In this document: piece by piece, positions 1-9,226 of the stretch
Layout: each line of letters opens with the position of its first letter
Numbering within the stretch: the first letter of the stretch is position 1
From: Provencibacterium sp.
GTDB lineage: Bacteria; Bacillota; Clostridia; Oscillospirales; Ruminococcaceae
Assembly (NCBI GenBank): GCA_022792175.1
Contig: JAAWAN010000026.1
Location: 1 to 64,000 of the forward strand
Direction: 5' to 3'
DNA: 64,000 bases
Program-made: the position numbers and the translations under genes
Notes under the pieces: generated by a model
Seen by the model: the letters and a program-made list of their open reading frames with translations, nothing else
The model's database searches: none
Told to the model about the DNA's origin: nothing

Positions 1-2
1 CG

Positions 3-143
3 ATTAACCTGGTAAAGCCGGAGGGCTCCACTTCCTCCGGGAAGGACAACCCCACCACCGGCGCCTCTGAAATCCCCGCTGCTCTTCTCTCCTGCGCCCT
101 GCTTTCCTTCGCCGCCCTGGCTGCGAAAAAGCTCTTTCGCTAA
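3..143 (+). CDS. C-terminal end of a cell-wall-anchored surface protein (partial)
   Basis: Only the last 46 codons are inside the window; the frame is open from base 3 to the TAA at 141-143. The tail has the three parts of a sortase sorting signal: the motif NPTTGA, a hydrophobic stretch of about 18 residues rich in Ala, Leu and Ser, and a short basic end (AAKKLFR). In Gram-positive bacteria such tails are cut by a sortase between Thr and Gly and joined to the cell wall. NPxTG is a variant of LPxTG that is common in Clostridia. The function of the missing extracellular part cannot be told. A strong hairpin follows 50 bases downstream. Confidence 0.72.
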   Translation: MNLVKPEGSTSSGKDNPTTGASEIPAALLSCALLSFAALAAKKLFR

Positions 144-192
144 AGAGAAAAGTTTCTTTCCCCCTTCTTTCACAGCCCATCCGGCAAATTGA

Positions 193-223
193 AAATCCCC
201 CGGCCATTTTGGCCGGGGGATTT
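193..223. terminator. Bidirectional rho-independent terminator
   Basis: A perfect 13-bp stem (193-205 with 211-223) with the loop ATTTT ends in T-runs on both sides. It sits between the convergent surface-protein gene and the purine permease gene, so it can serve both. Confidence 0.85.
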
Positions 224-261
224 CTGCAGGGAAAGTGGGGAATGAAAAGTCCAAAACCTCA

Positions 262-1683
262 TCAGACAATCAGGAAGAATTTCACTAAAAAGAGCGCAGA
301 GATAACATAGGTGAGAAGGGAAACCTCCCTGGCCTTTCCGGTAAATACCTTAATAACCGTGAAGGAGATCAGTCCGAGGCCGATGGCATGGCCAATCGAG
401 CCGGATACCGGCATACCGATAAGCATCAGCGCGACGGGGACCATCTGATCGAGATCGTCAAACTGCACATTCTTAAGGCTCATGAGCATCAGCACGCCGA
501 CATAGATAAGCGCGGAAGAGGTAGCTGCGGCGGGGATAATGGCGGCAATCGGCGCGATGAAGATGCAGGCCAGAAAGAGGATGCCGGTGGTCAGGGCAGT
601 GAGGCCGGTGCGCCCGCCCGCCTCTACGCCGGAAGCGGACTCCACAAAGGTGGTAACGGTGGAGGTACCGGTGCAGGCGCCGGCTACCGTGCCGACCGCA
701 TCCGACAGCAGCGCTTCCTTCATGTTGGGCATGTTGCCGTCCTTATCCACCATACCGGCGCGGGAGGCGGTACCCACCAACGTACCGATGGTATCAAACA
801 TGTCAATCATGCAGAAGGTAATAATCAGCGTAATAACGGTGAACCAGCCGATGCTGAACAGCCCGCTGAAATTAAATTTGAAAAGGGTGGTTGCCGCCAT
901 ATCGCCGAAGGGCGGGAGGAAGGAGGCGGTGGCCAGCGAGGCGAAGGGATTGCTGCCCAAAAAGAGCGCGGAACCAATCCAGTAGATCACCGAGGCGGCC
1001 AGCATTCCCAGCAGAACGGCCGCTTTTATCCCCTTTTTGGCGAGGATGACGATGACAAACAGGCCGATAAACATGGTGATGACCTCCAGCACCATGGGAC
1101 CGTAGCCGGAGCCCATGGTGCTCTGGGCAACGCTGGGGGTGAGCGCACCGAAGAAGTCGCGCATCACAAAGAACGGGCCGCCCGTTTCGGAATAAACGCC
1201 GGCATTCGAGCCGAGGCCGATGTTTAAGAGCATCAGCCCGATGGCGGGGGCGATTCCCAGCCGCACGCCGAGCGGAATGGCATCTACAATCTTTTCGCGG
1301 ATGTTCAGCACCGAGAGGACGATAAAGATGATACCTTCAATCAGGATAATCACAAGCGCAGATTGGAAGCTTTCAACATAGCTCATGCCGGTGAGGGCTG
1401 CGATGTTGGCGACAACAACGGCGAAAAAGCTGTTGAGGCCCATGCCGGGGGCAAGCGCGAAGGGCTTGTTGGCGAGAAAGGCCATGCAGAACATGGCGAA
1501 GGCGGAGGCCAGGCAGGTCGCCAGAAATACGCCGTTCCAGAGTGCGGAGCCCACATCAAATCCGGTGAGCAGGTTGGGGTTCAGGGCGATGATGTAGGCC
1601 ATCGTCATGAAGGTGGTGAGACCGGCAACAATCTCGGTGCGCATCGAGCTGCCGTTCTCTTTGAGCTTGAAGAATTTTTCCAT
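262..1683 (-). CDS. NCS2-family guanine/hypoxanthine (AzgA-type) purine permease
   Basis: This 473-residue, highly hydrophobic protein has the features of the AzgA/PbuG branch of nucleobase:cation symporter 2. They include the N-terminal stretch EIVAGLTTFMTMAYI, the ALAPGMGLNSFFA segment and the mid-protein FDTIGTLVG motif. It should bring adenine, guanine or hypoxanthine into the cell by proton symport. The start codon at 1683 is preceded by GGAGGG. No purine riboswitch could be recognised upstream, although many Firmicute homologues have one. A terminator-like hairpin does lie in the leader at 1777-1807. Confidence 0.9.
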   Translation of the reverse strand: MEKFFKLKENGSSMRTEIVAGLTTFMTMAYIIALNPNLLTGFDVGSALWNGVFLATCLASAFAMFCMAFLANKPFALAPGMGLNSFFAVVVANIAALTGMSYVESFQSALVIILIEGIIFIVLSVLNIREKIVDAIPLGVRLGIAPAIGLMLLNIGLGSNAGVYSETGGPFFVMRDFFGALTPSVAQSTMGSGYGPMVLEVITMFIGLFVIVILAKKGIKAAVLLGMLAASVIYWIGSALFLGSNPFASLATASFLPPFGDMAATTLFKFNFSGLFSIGWFTVITLIITFCMIDMFDTIGTLVGTASRAGMVDKDGNMPNMKEALLSDAVGTVAGACTGTSTVTTFVESASGVEAGGRTGLTALTTGILFLACIFIAPIAAIIPAAATSSALIYVGVLMLMSLKNVQFDDLDQMVPVALMLIGMPVSGSIGHAIGLGLISFTVIKVFTGKAREVSLLTYVISALFLVKFFLIV

Positions 1684-1765
1684 AGTTACCCTCCTGTTTG
1701 GTTGCGGGAGCTGCCGTCCGGTGGGAAGATGCTCCCTGTACTGTACTGCGCCGGAACGCTTCTGA

Positions 1766-1807
1766 AAAACAAAAATCGGCCCGGAACTGCTTTATATTCC
1801 GGAGCCG
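1766..1807 (-). terminator. Leader hairpin upstream of the purine permease
   Basis: On the minus strand a stem of about 10 bp (1807-1797 with 1786-1777, one mismatch) is followed by ATTTTTGTTTTT. It lies about 80 bases before the permease start codon. It could be an attenuator, or the end of an unseen upstream transcript. The ligand-binding core of a purine riboswitch was not found. Confidence 0.55.
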
Positions 1808-2259
1808 TTTCGTTTTCAGACAGCCGAAAGAGGCGCCAGCAGCTGCCCGCTTTCTTCCAGCAATACAGAAAATATAAACCGCGAACAAATATTACCACAA
1901 TTGCCGAAAAAAATCTACTCTTTTTTTCATAAAATTTAAAAATATGACCAAATCGGCAGTGCGCAGCCGTTTTCTGCCTTTTATAGCCGCCGTATCCCTT
2001 TATTCCGCGCAGCAGGGTAGTACAGGCGGGCCGCTTATGCACCCTGCCCGAGGCCGGCTTTATAGGAAAAGCTTTTATCCGCTCTGCGCATTGGCGGAGC
2101 TTTGGCCCGCCGGCGGGATAAACACCGGTAAGCTTTTTCGTCTGTCCTATGTATACAGCCTCCCCTTCCTGCGGGCAGGAGCGCTTTGCTGCCCCCAAAG
2201 GGTCGCTCTGCCTCTGTTTTCTTTGCAGCCGGGCAGCGATAAAAAATTTTAATTTTCTC
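1808..2259. other. Intergenic stretch without a recognised gene
   Basis: About 450 bases between divergent genes, rich in short GC inverted repeats (for example TTCCTGC/GCAGGAG near 2170). Open frames here have no protein-like composition and no good ribosome site. I see no known RNA family. It may hold the permease promoter and a structured leader. Confidence 0.4.
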
Positions 2260-2288
2260 TTGCCAAATTCAGGCATTAATGCTACAAT
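2260..2288 (+). promoter_or_regulatory. Sigma-A promoter of tdh-kbl
   Basis: TTGCCA (2260-2265), a 17-base spacer and TACAAT (2283-2288). The expected transcript start lies about 100 bases before tdh. The same -35/-10 pair with the same spacing occurs at 30461-30489. Confidence 0.75.
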
Positions 2289-2397
2289 GTGCGTGTATAA
2301 AGTACAAATACCCTGTAAATAAGCGAATTTGTACTTAGAGTATGGACAACTGAGTGGCTGACAGGGAGTGCAGCAAAGAAAGAGGCGATTTTGAAGG

Positions 2398-3447
2398 ATG
2401 CAAAAGGAGATGTATGCGCTGGTAAAGGAGCAGGCGGGCAGGGGGCTCTCGCTGCGGCGGGTGGAGATACCGGCCGTTCACCATGGGGAGGTTAAAATTA
2501 AGATTCGTAAGACCTCCATCTGCGGGACCGACCTGCACATCTACAACTGGGACAGCTGGAGCGAGCAGCACATTAAGCCGCCGATGACCATCGGGCACGA
2601 GTTTGTCGGTGAGATTGTTGAGCTGGGCGAAGGGGTAAAGGGCTTTCAGATTGGCGATATTGTTTCAGGCGAAGGGCATATCGTCTGCGGCACCTGCCGC
2701 AACTGCCGGGCCGGGCGGCGGCATCTCTGCCGCAATGCGCAGGGCATCGGGGTGGATAGAAACGGTGCCTTTGCGGAATATCTGGTCATCCCCGCTTCGA
2801 ATGTGGTCGTCGTCGAGCCGGGTATCCCGGAGGACCTCTGCTCCTCTTTTGACCCGCTGGGCAATGCGGTACATACGGCGCTCACCTATGACCTGGTGGG
2901 GGAGGATGTGCTCATCACCGGCGCCGGCCCCATCGGCATCATGGCTGCGGCCATCTGCTGCCACTGCGGTGCGCGGCATGTGGTGATTACCGATGTGAAC
3001 GACTATCGCTTAAAGCTGGCCGCCGAAATCTCTCCCTGCACGCCGGTCAACGTCGCCAACGAGGATATCCGCGAGGTGATGCGCTCGCTTCACATGAAGG
3101 AGGGCTTTGATGTCGGCCTCGAGATGTCCGGCAACAGCGCCGCCTTTTCGCTGATGGTGGACAATATGGATAACGGCGGCAACATCGCGCTGCTGGGCAT
3201 CCATTCGGTGCCGCCGAAGATTGACTGGAACAAGGTTGTTTTTAACGGACTCAACATCAAGGGCATTTATGGCAGGCGCATTTTCGAAACCTGGTATAAG
3301 ATGATGGCGATGCTGGGCAGCGGGCTGAAGATTGATAAAATCATCACCCACCGCTTTGATTTTCGCGATTATGAAGAGGGCTTCGCCGTCATGAACAGCG
3401 GCAAGAGCGGCAAAGTCGTTCTCGACTGGACGACCGCACAGGACTAA
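2398..3447 (+). CDS. tdh: L-threonine 3-dehydrogenase
   Basis: This zinc alcohol-dehydrogenase family enzyme oxidises L-threonine with NAD+ to 2-amino-3-ketobutyrate. It aligns along its whole length with E. coli Tdh (about 340 residues). Visible features are catalytic zinc ligands Cys42 and His67-Glu68, the structural zinc cysteines 97, 100, 103 and 111, and the NAD-binding GAGPIG at 175-180. The FETWYKM stretch near the C-terminus is typical of Tdh. The in-frame ATG at 2410 (MYALVK) matches the E. coli N-terminus better, so the true start may be there. kbl follows after 13 bases, so both steps of threonine-to-glycine breakdown are co-transcribed. Confidence 0.95.
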   Translation: MQKEMYALVKEQAGRGLSLRRVEIPAVHHGEVKIKIRKTSICGTDLHIYNWDSWSEQHIKPPMTIGHEFVGEIVELGEGVKGFQIGDIVSGEGHIVCGTCRNCRAGRRHLCRNAQGIGVDRNGAFAEYLVIPASNVVVVEPGIPEDLCSSFDPLGNAVHTALTYDLVGEDVLITGAGPIGIMAAAICCHCGARHVVITDVNDYRLKLAAEISPCTPVNVANEDIREVMRSLHMKEGFDVGLEMSGNSAAFSLMVDNMDNGGNIALLGIHSVPPKIDWNKVVFNGLNIKGIYGRRIFETWYKMMAMLGSGLKIDKIITHRFDFRDYEEGFAVMNSGKSGKVVLDWTTAQD

Positions 3448-3460
3448 GGAGGGACCGGCT

Positions 3461-4642
3461 ATGAAATCAGCATACAGCTTTTATATGCAGACGCTGCAGG
3501 AAATTCGGGATGCAGGCATCTACAAAAACGAGCGGGTCATTACCACCCCGCAGGGAAACCGCATTGATACCACGGCCGCCAAAAATGTCATCAACATGTG
3601 CGCCAACAACTATCTGGGGCTGGCGGCGGACGGGGAGCTCTGCAAAGCGGCCAAAGAGAGCCTTGAGCGCTGGGGCTATGGCCTCTCCTCGGTGCGCTTT
3701 ATCTGCGGTACGCTGCAGGTGCACAAGGCTCTCGAGAACAAGCTCTCCGATTTTCTGGGGATGGAGGATACCATTCTCTACAGCTCCTGCTTTGATGCGA
3801 ACGGCGGTCTGTTTGAAACGCTGCTCAGCGAGGACTGCGCCATTATCAGCGATGCGCTCAACCATGCGAGCATTATCGATGGCATCCGCCTGTGCAAGGC
3901 GAAGCGCTACCGCTACCAGAATAACGACATGGCCGATCTGGAGCGCTGCTTAAAAGAGGCGAAGGATGCGCGCATCCGCCTGGTGGCGACCGACGGGGTC
4001 TTCTCGATGGACGGCATTATTGCAAACCTTCCCGCCATCTGCGATCTGTGCGAAGAGTATGACGCGCTGCTCATGGTGGATGACAGCCATGCCGTCGGCT
4101 TTATGGGGGAGCACGGACGCGGGACGCCGGAATTCTGCGGGGTGCAGGGCCGGGTGGATATCCTGACCGGTACGCTCGGCAAGGCGCTCGGCGGCGCGAG
4201 CGGCGGCTACACCAGTGCAAAAAAGCCGATTATCGATCTGCTGCGCCAGAAGAGCCGTCCCTATCTGTTTTCCAATACGCTGGCCCCATCGATCGCCTCC
4301 GCTTCCATCCGGGTGCTGGAGATGCTCGAGGAGGGGGATGAAGTCAGACAGCGCCTGCACGAAAACACCCGCTATTTCCGCGAAAAGATGAAGGATGTCG
4401 GCTTTGACATCATCGAGAGCACTCACCCGATTGTAGCGGTGATGTTTTATGATGCCTTTAAGGCGGCCAGAGCGGCCGAGCTGATGCTCGGGAAGGGCGT
4501 TTATGTTACCTCCTTCACCTATCCGGTGGTGCCGCAGGGCAAGGCGCGCATTCGTGTGCAGGTTTCCGGTGCGCATACGCGCGAGGACCTCGACTATGCG
4601 GTGCGCTGCTTTAAAGAGGTGCGCGAGGAGCTGGGGGAATAG
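3461..4642 (+). CDS. kbl: Glycine C-acetyltransferase (2-amino-3-ketobutyrate CoA ligase)
   Basis: A PLP enzyme of the alpha-oxoamine synthase family, 393 residues, that splits 2-amino-3-ketobutyrate with CoA into glycine and acetyl-CoA. The PLP lysine is Lys241 in GTLGKALGG, and the cofactor-binding aspartate lies in VDDSHAVG (206-213). The start at 3461 has the ribosome site AGGAGGG. It is the second gene of the tdh-kbl operon; a 21-bp stem hairpin follows at 4666. The tdh neighbour argues for Kbl and against related synthases such as BioF or HemA. Confidence 0.95.
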   Translation: MKSAYSFYMQTLQEIRDAGIYKNERVITTPQGNRIDTTAAKNVINMCANNYLGLAADGELCKAAKESLERWGYGLSSVRFICGTLQVHKALENKLSDFLGMEDTILYSSCFDANGGLFETLLSEDCAIISDALNHASIIDGIRLCKAKRYRYQNNDMADLERCLKEAKDARIRLVATDGVFSMDGIIANLPAICDLCEEYDALLMVDDSHAVGFMGEHGRGTPEFCGVQGRVDILTGTLGKALGGASGGYTSAKKPIIDLLRQKSRPYLFSNTLAPSIASASIRVLEMLEEGDEVRQRLHENTRYFREKMKDVGFDIIESTHPIVAVMFYDAFKAARAAELMLGKGVYVTSFTYPVVPQGKARIRVQVSGAHTREDLDYAVRCFKEVREELGE

Positions 4643-4665
4643 CCTTTCCCTGCCAGCCTTTATAT

Positions 4666-4711
4666 AGAAGGGTCTGCTGCAAAATGCAAGCATTTTGCAG
4701 CAGACCCTTCT
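4666..4711. terminator. Long palindromic terminator, repeat copy 1
   Basis: A perfect 21-bp stem (4666-4686 with 4691-4711) with a 4-base loop lies between convergent kbl and rlmA. Nearly the same sequence occurs again at 13145-13186, so it is a dispersed palindromic repeat used between genes. There is no long T-run, so terminator action is inferred from the stem and the position. Confidence 0.7.
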
Positions 4712-4726
4712 GCGTAGGCAGGCTCC

Positions 4727-5545
4727 TTATTTCTTTCGACGGTAGAGGGCGAGGGTGAAGTCGGCGGTCAGATCGAGGCGACTGAGCGCCTGCAGCCGGG
4801 CGGCGCCTTCGGCCGGGGTGCGGTAGAAATAGGGGGTCATTTTGTAGAGCGATTGCAGCGTTTCACCGCTTTCGCAGGAGAAAGCAAAGCAGAGGTGCTC
4901 CTCTTTGACCAGCGAGAAGCCGGGAATCTCGCGCTGCCCCTCCTCGTTGAGATAGGGCCGCTCATAGAGAATATTTTTCAGCTCGAAGAGATGCCGGGCC
5001 GCCGGATAAACGGCGAGCAGCAGCCCGCCGGGCGGCAGCACACGGGCGTTTTCAGCAGCAGCGATGGGGGCGAAGATGTTGTAGATAAGCGTAAAGGCGC
5101 CGTCCGCAAAGGGCAGATCATAGAGGCTGGCCACCGCGAAGTGCGCGCCGGGGCAGGCGCGCGCCGCATGCCGCAGCGCCCGGCGGGAGAGGTCAATGCC
5201 ATAGATGCTCGCCTCTCTTTCTGCCGCTTTCATCGCCTCCCGGAGCCGGGCGGTGTAGTAGCCCTCCCCGCAGCCGAGGTCGAGCAGCGCGGGTGCGGGG
5301 CCGGTGTTTTCCAGAATCAGGCGGTTCACCCTGTCGGAGAGCGGCCGGTAGGCGCCGCAGGAGAGAAAGCGGGTGCGGGCCTGCACCATTTCGGCGTTGT
5401 CGCCCGGGTCGGCGCTGCTCTTTTTCTGCGGCAGCAGCAGGTTGACATAGCCCTGCGCGGCGATATCGTATGTATGGCGGGCGGGACAGCGGTAGGCTTT
5501 TTCCTCCTGCCGCAGCGGCCGACCGCAGACGGGACAGCAAAACAA
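4727..5545 (-). CDS. rlmA: 23S rRNA (guanine-N1)-methyltransferase, RlmA family
   Basis: This 272-residue protein has the two-part structure of RlmA. An N-terminal zinc finger (Cys4, Cys7, Cys20, His24) binds rRNA, and a class I SAM-dependent methyltransferase domain carries motif I, LLDLGCGEG, at 87-95. Family members methylate N1 of G745 or G748 in 23S rRNA helix 35; the E. coli form acts on G745 and the Gram-positive form (RlmA-II, TlrB) on G748. Which position applies here cannot be read from the sequence. The start is TTG at 5545, eight bases after GGGAGG. It is the last gene of the hflX operon. Confidence 0.85.
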   Translation of the reverse strand: MFCCPVCGRPLRQEEKAYRCPARHTYDIAAQGYVNLLLPQKKSSADPGDNAEMVQARTRFLSCGAYRPLSDRVNRLILENTGPAPALLDLGCGEGYYTARLREAMKAAEREASIYGIDLSRRALRHAARACPGAHFAVASLYDLPFADGAFTLIYNIFAPIAAAENARVLPPGGLLLAVYPAARHLFELKNILYERPYLNEEGQREIPGFSLVKEEHLCFAFSCESGETLQSLYKMTPYFYRTPAEGAARLQALSRLDLTADFTLALYRRKK

Positions 5546-5563
5546 CGGCGGCGCCTCCCTTCC

Positions 5564-6034
5564 TTAAAAGTTCTCGTTCTGCCGCTGCCTGCGCAGGGCG
5601 GCCCGGCGCTGTCCCGCTTCATATTCCTGCCGCTCCTCATAGGTTTCGGGAAGAAGCGGCGGGACAGGGGTGGGCTTTTCGTTTTCATCGAGCGCTACCA
5701 TCGTCAGATAGGCGCGGTTGACCATTTCCCGGCTGCCGTCGAGCGATTCCACGAAGGAGTCCACCCGCACCTCCATCGAGGTGCGCCCGACCCAGGTTAC
5801 CTGGCCGATGAGCACCATCGTGCTGTCCACATAGGCGGCGGATTTAAAGCACAGGTTATCCACCGCTGCAGTGGTCACATTTCGTCCGGCATAGCGGCGG
5901 GCCGCGACGGCGGCAGTTACGTCAATCCATTCCATCAGCTTGCCGCCGAACAGGCGGTTATAGCCGTTGATATGCTCGGGCATTAAAATCTGCACCTGCT
6001 CGGTGCGGGAAGAGGATGGCTTTTTCCCTTCCAT
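5564..6034 (-). CDS. Hotdog-fold acyl-CoA thioesterase
   Basis: A 156-residue single-domain thioesterase of the YciA/YkhA type that hydrolyses acyl-CoA to free acid and CoA. The conserved block NGYNRLFGGKLMEWID (residues 23-38) contains the N-x-x-G-x-L-F-G-G pattern and the acidic residue of the hotdog active site. The C-terminal 30 residues are charged and rich in Arg, Glu and Gln and lie outside the domain. The gene lies 25 bases downstream of the transporter gene and 18 bases upstream of rlmA. The natural substrate is unknown. Confidence 0.85.
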   Translation of the reverse strand: MEGKKPSSSRTEQVQILMPEHINGYNRLFGGKLMEWIDVTAAVAARRYAGRNVTTAAVDNLCFKSAAYVDSTMVLIGQVTWVGRTSMEVRVDSFVESLDGSREMVNRAYLTMVALDENEKPTPVPPLLPETYEERQEYEAGQRRAALRRQRQNENF

Positions 6035-6059
6035 TCGGCTTTCCCTCCCTGTGCGGTTT

Positions 6060-7427
6060 TCAGAAAAACTTCTCCATATAGCCGCCGATAAAGACGATTA
6101 AGATAACCGCCGGCAGCACGAAAGTGATGTAGCCGCGCAATGCGCGCGGAAAGCGCAGGCCTTTGCCGGCATCCGCCTCGGCCAGAAAGTTTTCAAATCC
6201 CCAGCCATGGCGGGTGACGCAGAAGAGAAGGTAGACAAGCGAGCCGAGCGGCAAAAGATTGTTGCTGACGATGAAATCCTCCAGATCGAGAATGGCGCTG
6301 CCCGGACCCAGCGGCTCTATAGCGGAAAAAAGGCTGAATCCCAGGCAGGCGGGCAGTGAGAGCAGCGTTACGATGGCCATGTTGATAAAGGCGGCCTTTT
6401 TGCGCGTCCAGCCCCAGAGGTCCTGCGCGAAGGCGATGATGTTTTCAAAGATGGCGATAACCGTCGACAGGGCGGTGAAGGAGAGAAAGACAAAGAAGAG
6501 CGCCCCCCACCAGCGGCCGCCCGGCATTGAGCCAAAGAGGCCGGGCAGGGTAATGAAAACGAGCCCGGCCCCGCTGCCGGGGCTAACGCCATAGGAAAAG
6601 CAGGTGGGGAAGATGATGAGCCCGGAGAGCAGCGCGACGATGGTATCCAGTATGGTGACGTTCAGCGCTTCACTGGTGAGCGAGTACTCGCGTTTCAGAT
6701 AGCTGCCGAAAATCGCCATCGAGCCGATGCCGATGCTGAGGGTGAAAAAGGCCTGGCCCATAGCGGCGAACACTGCCTCAAACAGCCCCTCCTCTGCCAT
6801 CTTCCGAAAATCGGGAATGAGATAAAAGCGCAGCCCTTCCCCGGCCCCCGGCAGCGTCAGTGCATGAGCGGCCAGCAGAAGCAGAATAATAAAGAGGACG
6901 GACATCATTTTTTTGGTGACCCGCTCTACTCCCTTCTGCAGCCCGAAGGAGCAGATAAAAAAGCCGAGCGCCACCGTCAGCGCCATCCAGAAGACCGACT
7001 GGAGAGGGCTTTTCTGCAGTGAAAGGAAAGCTTCCTCTACCTCGGATGTGGAGAGGCCGGAGAGGCTTCCGGAAAGCATTTTAAAAAGATAGGCGATCAT
7101 CCATCCGCCGATGGTGGTATAAAACATCATGAGCAGATAGTTGCCGGCCATGGCGACATAGCCGAAGATATGCCAGCGGCTGCCCTTCGGCTCGAGCACC
7201 CGGAAGGAGGCGGCTGCGCTCCTGCCGCTCGCGCGGCCGACGGAAAACTCCATGACCATAATCGGCAGTCCCAGAGCCACCAGGAAAAAGAGATAGATCA
7301 GCACAAAAGCGGCTCCGCCATATTTTCCGACGATATAAGGAAAGCGCCAGACGTTTCCAAGACCGATTGCGCAGCCCGCCGAAATGAGCAGAAAGCCCAC
7401 CCGCGAGCTGAATTTCTCCCGCTGCAT
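6060..7427 (-). CDS. Sodium-dependent amino-acid transporter (NSS/SNF family)
   Basis: A 455-residue membrane protein of the neurotransmitter:sodium symporter family. The N-terminal signature AIGLGNVWRFPYI (residues 19-31) is the unwound TM1 region that binds sodium and substrate in LeuT-type carriers. Further hydrophobic segments are consistent with 11 or 12 membrane helices. Bacterial members usually take up hydrophobic or aromatic amino acids; the exact substrate cannot be told here. The start at 7427 lies only three bases after the hflX stop codon, so translation is probably coupled. Confidence 0.9.
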   Translation of the reverse strand: MQREKFSSRVGFLLISAGCAIGLGNVWRFPYIVGKYGGAAFVLIYLFFLVALGLPIMVMEFSVGRASGRSAAASFRVLEPKGSRWHIFGYVAMAGNYLLMMFYTTIGGWMIAYLFKMLSGSLSGLSTSEVEEAFLSLQKSPLQSVFWMALTVALGFFICSFGLQKGVERVTKKMMSVLFIILLLLAAHALTLPGAGEGLRFYLIPDFRKMAEEGLFEAVFAAMGQAFFTLSIGIGSMAIFGSYLKREYSLTSEALNVTILDTIVALLSGLIIFPTCFSYGVSPGSGAGLVFITLPGLFGSMPGGRWWGALFFVFLSFTALSTVIAIFENIIAFAQDLWGWTRKKAAFINMAIVTLLSLPACLGFSLFSAIEPLGPGSAILDLEDFIVSNNLLPLGSLVYLLFCVTRHGWGFENFLAEADAGKGLRFPRALRGYITFVLPAVILIVFIGGYMEKFF

Positions 7428-7430
7428 TTT

Positions 7431-8705
7431 TTATTCTTCCTTTCGTTTTTCGTTTTCCTGCTGCGGCAGGGTCATACCCTCGAATTTATAGAGGATTTTG
7501 TAGTCCACCAGCGCATCCAGCAGAATGCCGTTTTCGGTGTATTCCTCATAAAGCACCTTGCCCGCTTCGGTAATCTCCTGGCGCAGCGCGCTTTTCGCAT
7601 AGGGAATGAGCAGGCGCATCCGCTGCTGGGTGGGGGCGAGCCCCTCTGCAATGGCAGAGAGCAGCCGGTCAAACCCGAAGCCGGTTTTGGCGCTGATTAA
7701 CATGGTGTTTTTCTGCAGCGGGAAGGGGAGGGGACCGGCCACATCGCACTTATTGCAGGCAATGACCACCGGAATCCCGTCCGCGCCGAGCTCGGAGAGC
7801 ACCTTCTGGGTTACTTCGAGCTGTTCATCTGCATCCGGGCTGGAGATATCGCAGACGATGAGGATGAGGTCGGCAGCGGCCGCCTCCTCGAGCGTTGAAT
7901 GAAACGCCTCCACCAGATGATGCGGCAGTCGGCGGATAAGCCCGACGGTATCAACGAGCAGAACGCTGCGCCCATCCGGCAGCTCGAGCGCGCGGGAGGT
8001 GAGGTCCAGAGTGGCAAACAGCCGGTTTTCGGCGAGCACATCCGCGCCGGTCAGCGCGTTCAGAAGCGTCGATTTGCCGACGTTGGTATAGCCGACAACC
8101 GCGACGGTGGTAACGCTGTCCTTCTTGCGCCGCGCCCGCAGGCGTTCTCTGCGGGCACAGAGCTCTTTCAGCCGCTGTTCCAGAGCGCCGATGCGCCGGC
8201 GGATATGGCGGCGGTCGGCTTCCAGCTTGGTTTCGCCCGGGCCGCGCGTACCGATGCCGCCGCCCAGGCGGGAGAGCTGCGTTCCGATTCCCTGCAGGCG
8301 CGGCAGCAGATAGCGCTGCTGGGCAAGCTCTACCTGCAGCTTGCCTTCATCGGTAACGGCGCGCTGGGCAAAGATATCCAGAATAAGCATGGTGCGGTCG
8401 ATGACCGCTGCGCCGACCGCCTGTTCGATGTTGCGCAGCTGGCTTGCACTCAGCTCATGGTCGAAAATAACCAGGTTGCATTCATAGGCCTTCACCGCCT
8501 CAGCCAGCTCTTCAATGCGCCCTTCCCCCATGCAGGTAGCAGGGTCAAACTGCGGGCGCTTCTGGCTGATGCGGGCGAGGACGGCAGCGCCGGCGCTTTC
8601 GGCCAGAGCGGCCAGCTCGTCAAGAGAAAGGTCAACATCATATTCCCCGGTATCAACTGCAGCCAGAATGGCGCGCTCGGTACAGGCTTTGTTTTCATAC
8701 ATCAT
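7431..8705 (-). CDS. hflX: Ribosome-associated GTPase HflX
   Basis: A 424-residue GTPase that splits or rescues stalled 70S ribosomes. The N-terminal HflX domain (about 1-180) includes the glycine-rich GGGIGTRGPGETKLE segment and is followed by an Arg-rich coiled coil. The G domain shows G1 GYTNVGKST (205-213), G3 DTVG (252-255) and G4 NKCD (318-321). It is the first gene of a four-gene minus-strand group. The start is ATG at 8705, with GAGGAA upstream and a second ATG directly behind it. Confidence 0.95.
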   Translation of the reverse strand: MMYENKACTERAILAAVDTGEYDVDLSLDELAALAESAGAAVLARISQKRPQFDPATCMGEGRIEELAEAVKAYECNLVIFDHELSASQLRNIEQAVGAAVIDRTMLILDIFAQRAVTDEGKLQVELAQQRYLLPRLQGIGTQLSRLGGGIGTRGPGETKLEADRRHIRRRIGALEQRLKELCARRERLRARRKKDSVTTVAVVGYTNVGKSTLLNALTGADVLAENRLFATLDLTSRALELPDGRSVLLVDTVGLIRRLPHHLVEAFHSTLEEAAAADLILIVCDISSPDADEQLEVTQKVLSELGADGIPVVIACNKCDVAGPLPFPLQKNTMLISAKTGFGFDRLLSAIAEGLAPTQQRMRLLIPYAKSALRQEITEAGKVLYEEYTENGILLDALVDYKILYKFEGMTLPQQENEKRKEE

Positions 8706-9103
8706 AAAGGGGCAGTTCCTCCTGTGTCAGGCATGCCCTCCTGCGGAAAAAACGGGCGGCAGTGCAGGAGGACGGGGTGTCTTTTCTTATCCGTTCAGCT
8801 TTGAATTCTTGCAGTGAACATTTTTTCAGCCCCTTTGGTTTGATTGTTTTATGGACAGCCCTTTGTCAGGCTGCGTTTAAAACCGGAATATAACAGCCGC
8901 GGAAGCGGCCGGACAAATCAGGGTAGAATAGCCCATGCCTGTAGGGCGGGCCGGATGAATCGGCGTATAATAGCCGCTCTGCGGCTATTATACCACAGTT
9001 TAGGGCAATTATAGGAGCAGAAGAGGGGATTTTTTACAGGGGACATAAAAACAGCAGAAAGGATAAAATACTACAAAATGAGTATAAATTCACATTCCGT
9101 CTC
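8706..9103. other. Divergent intergenic region between hflX and sufC
   Basis: About 400 bases without a plausible gene. It holds a perfect 29-base palindrome (8965-8993) and, to the right, the sufC promoter. No convincing hflX promoter could be assigned on the minus strand. Confidence 0.5.
8965..8993. repeat. Perfect 12-bp inverted repeat in the hflX-sufC intergenic region
   Basis: GTATAATAGCCG (8965-8976) is followed by CTCTG and its exact reverse complement (8982-8993). No T-run follows, and each arm contains a TATAAT. It could be a protein-binding site or a hairpin; its role is unknown. Confidence 0.8.
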
Positions 9104-9133
9104 TTGACGGATGCGGCCGGACATGCCTATAAT
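9104..9133 (+). promoter_or_regulatory. Sigma-A promoter of the suf genes
   Basis: TTGACG (9104-9109), an 18-base spacer and a perfect TATAAT (9128-9133), about 95 bases before the sufC start. Confidence 0.8.
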
Positions 9134-9226
9134 AGAGGTCGGAAAAAATCGAAAGCTGCTGCAGTCCGAATGAAAACGGCAGGCGGCGGCTAAGCTATAG
9201 GCGATAAAAAGAAAGGGGAATCGAAA

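Noticed and set aside
388-1227. Long plus-strand open frames opposite the purine permease
   Set aside because: Antisense shadows of a well-supported membrane protein gene; low-complexity His/Gly/Arg composition and no ribosome site.
1944-2252. Open frame of 102 codons upstream of tdh
   Set aside because: No ribosome site, no family resemblance and irregular composition in a GC-rich intergenic region.
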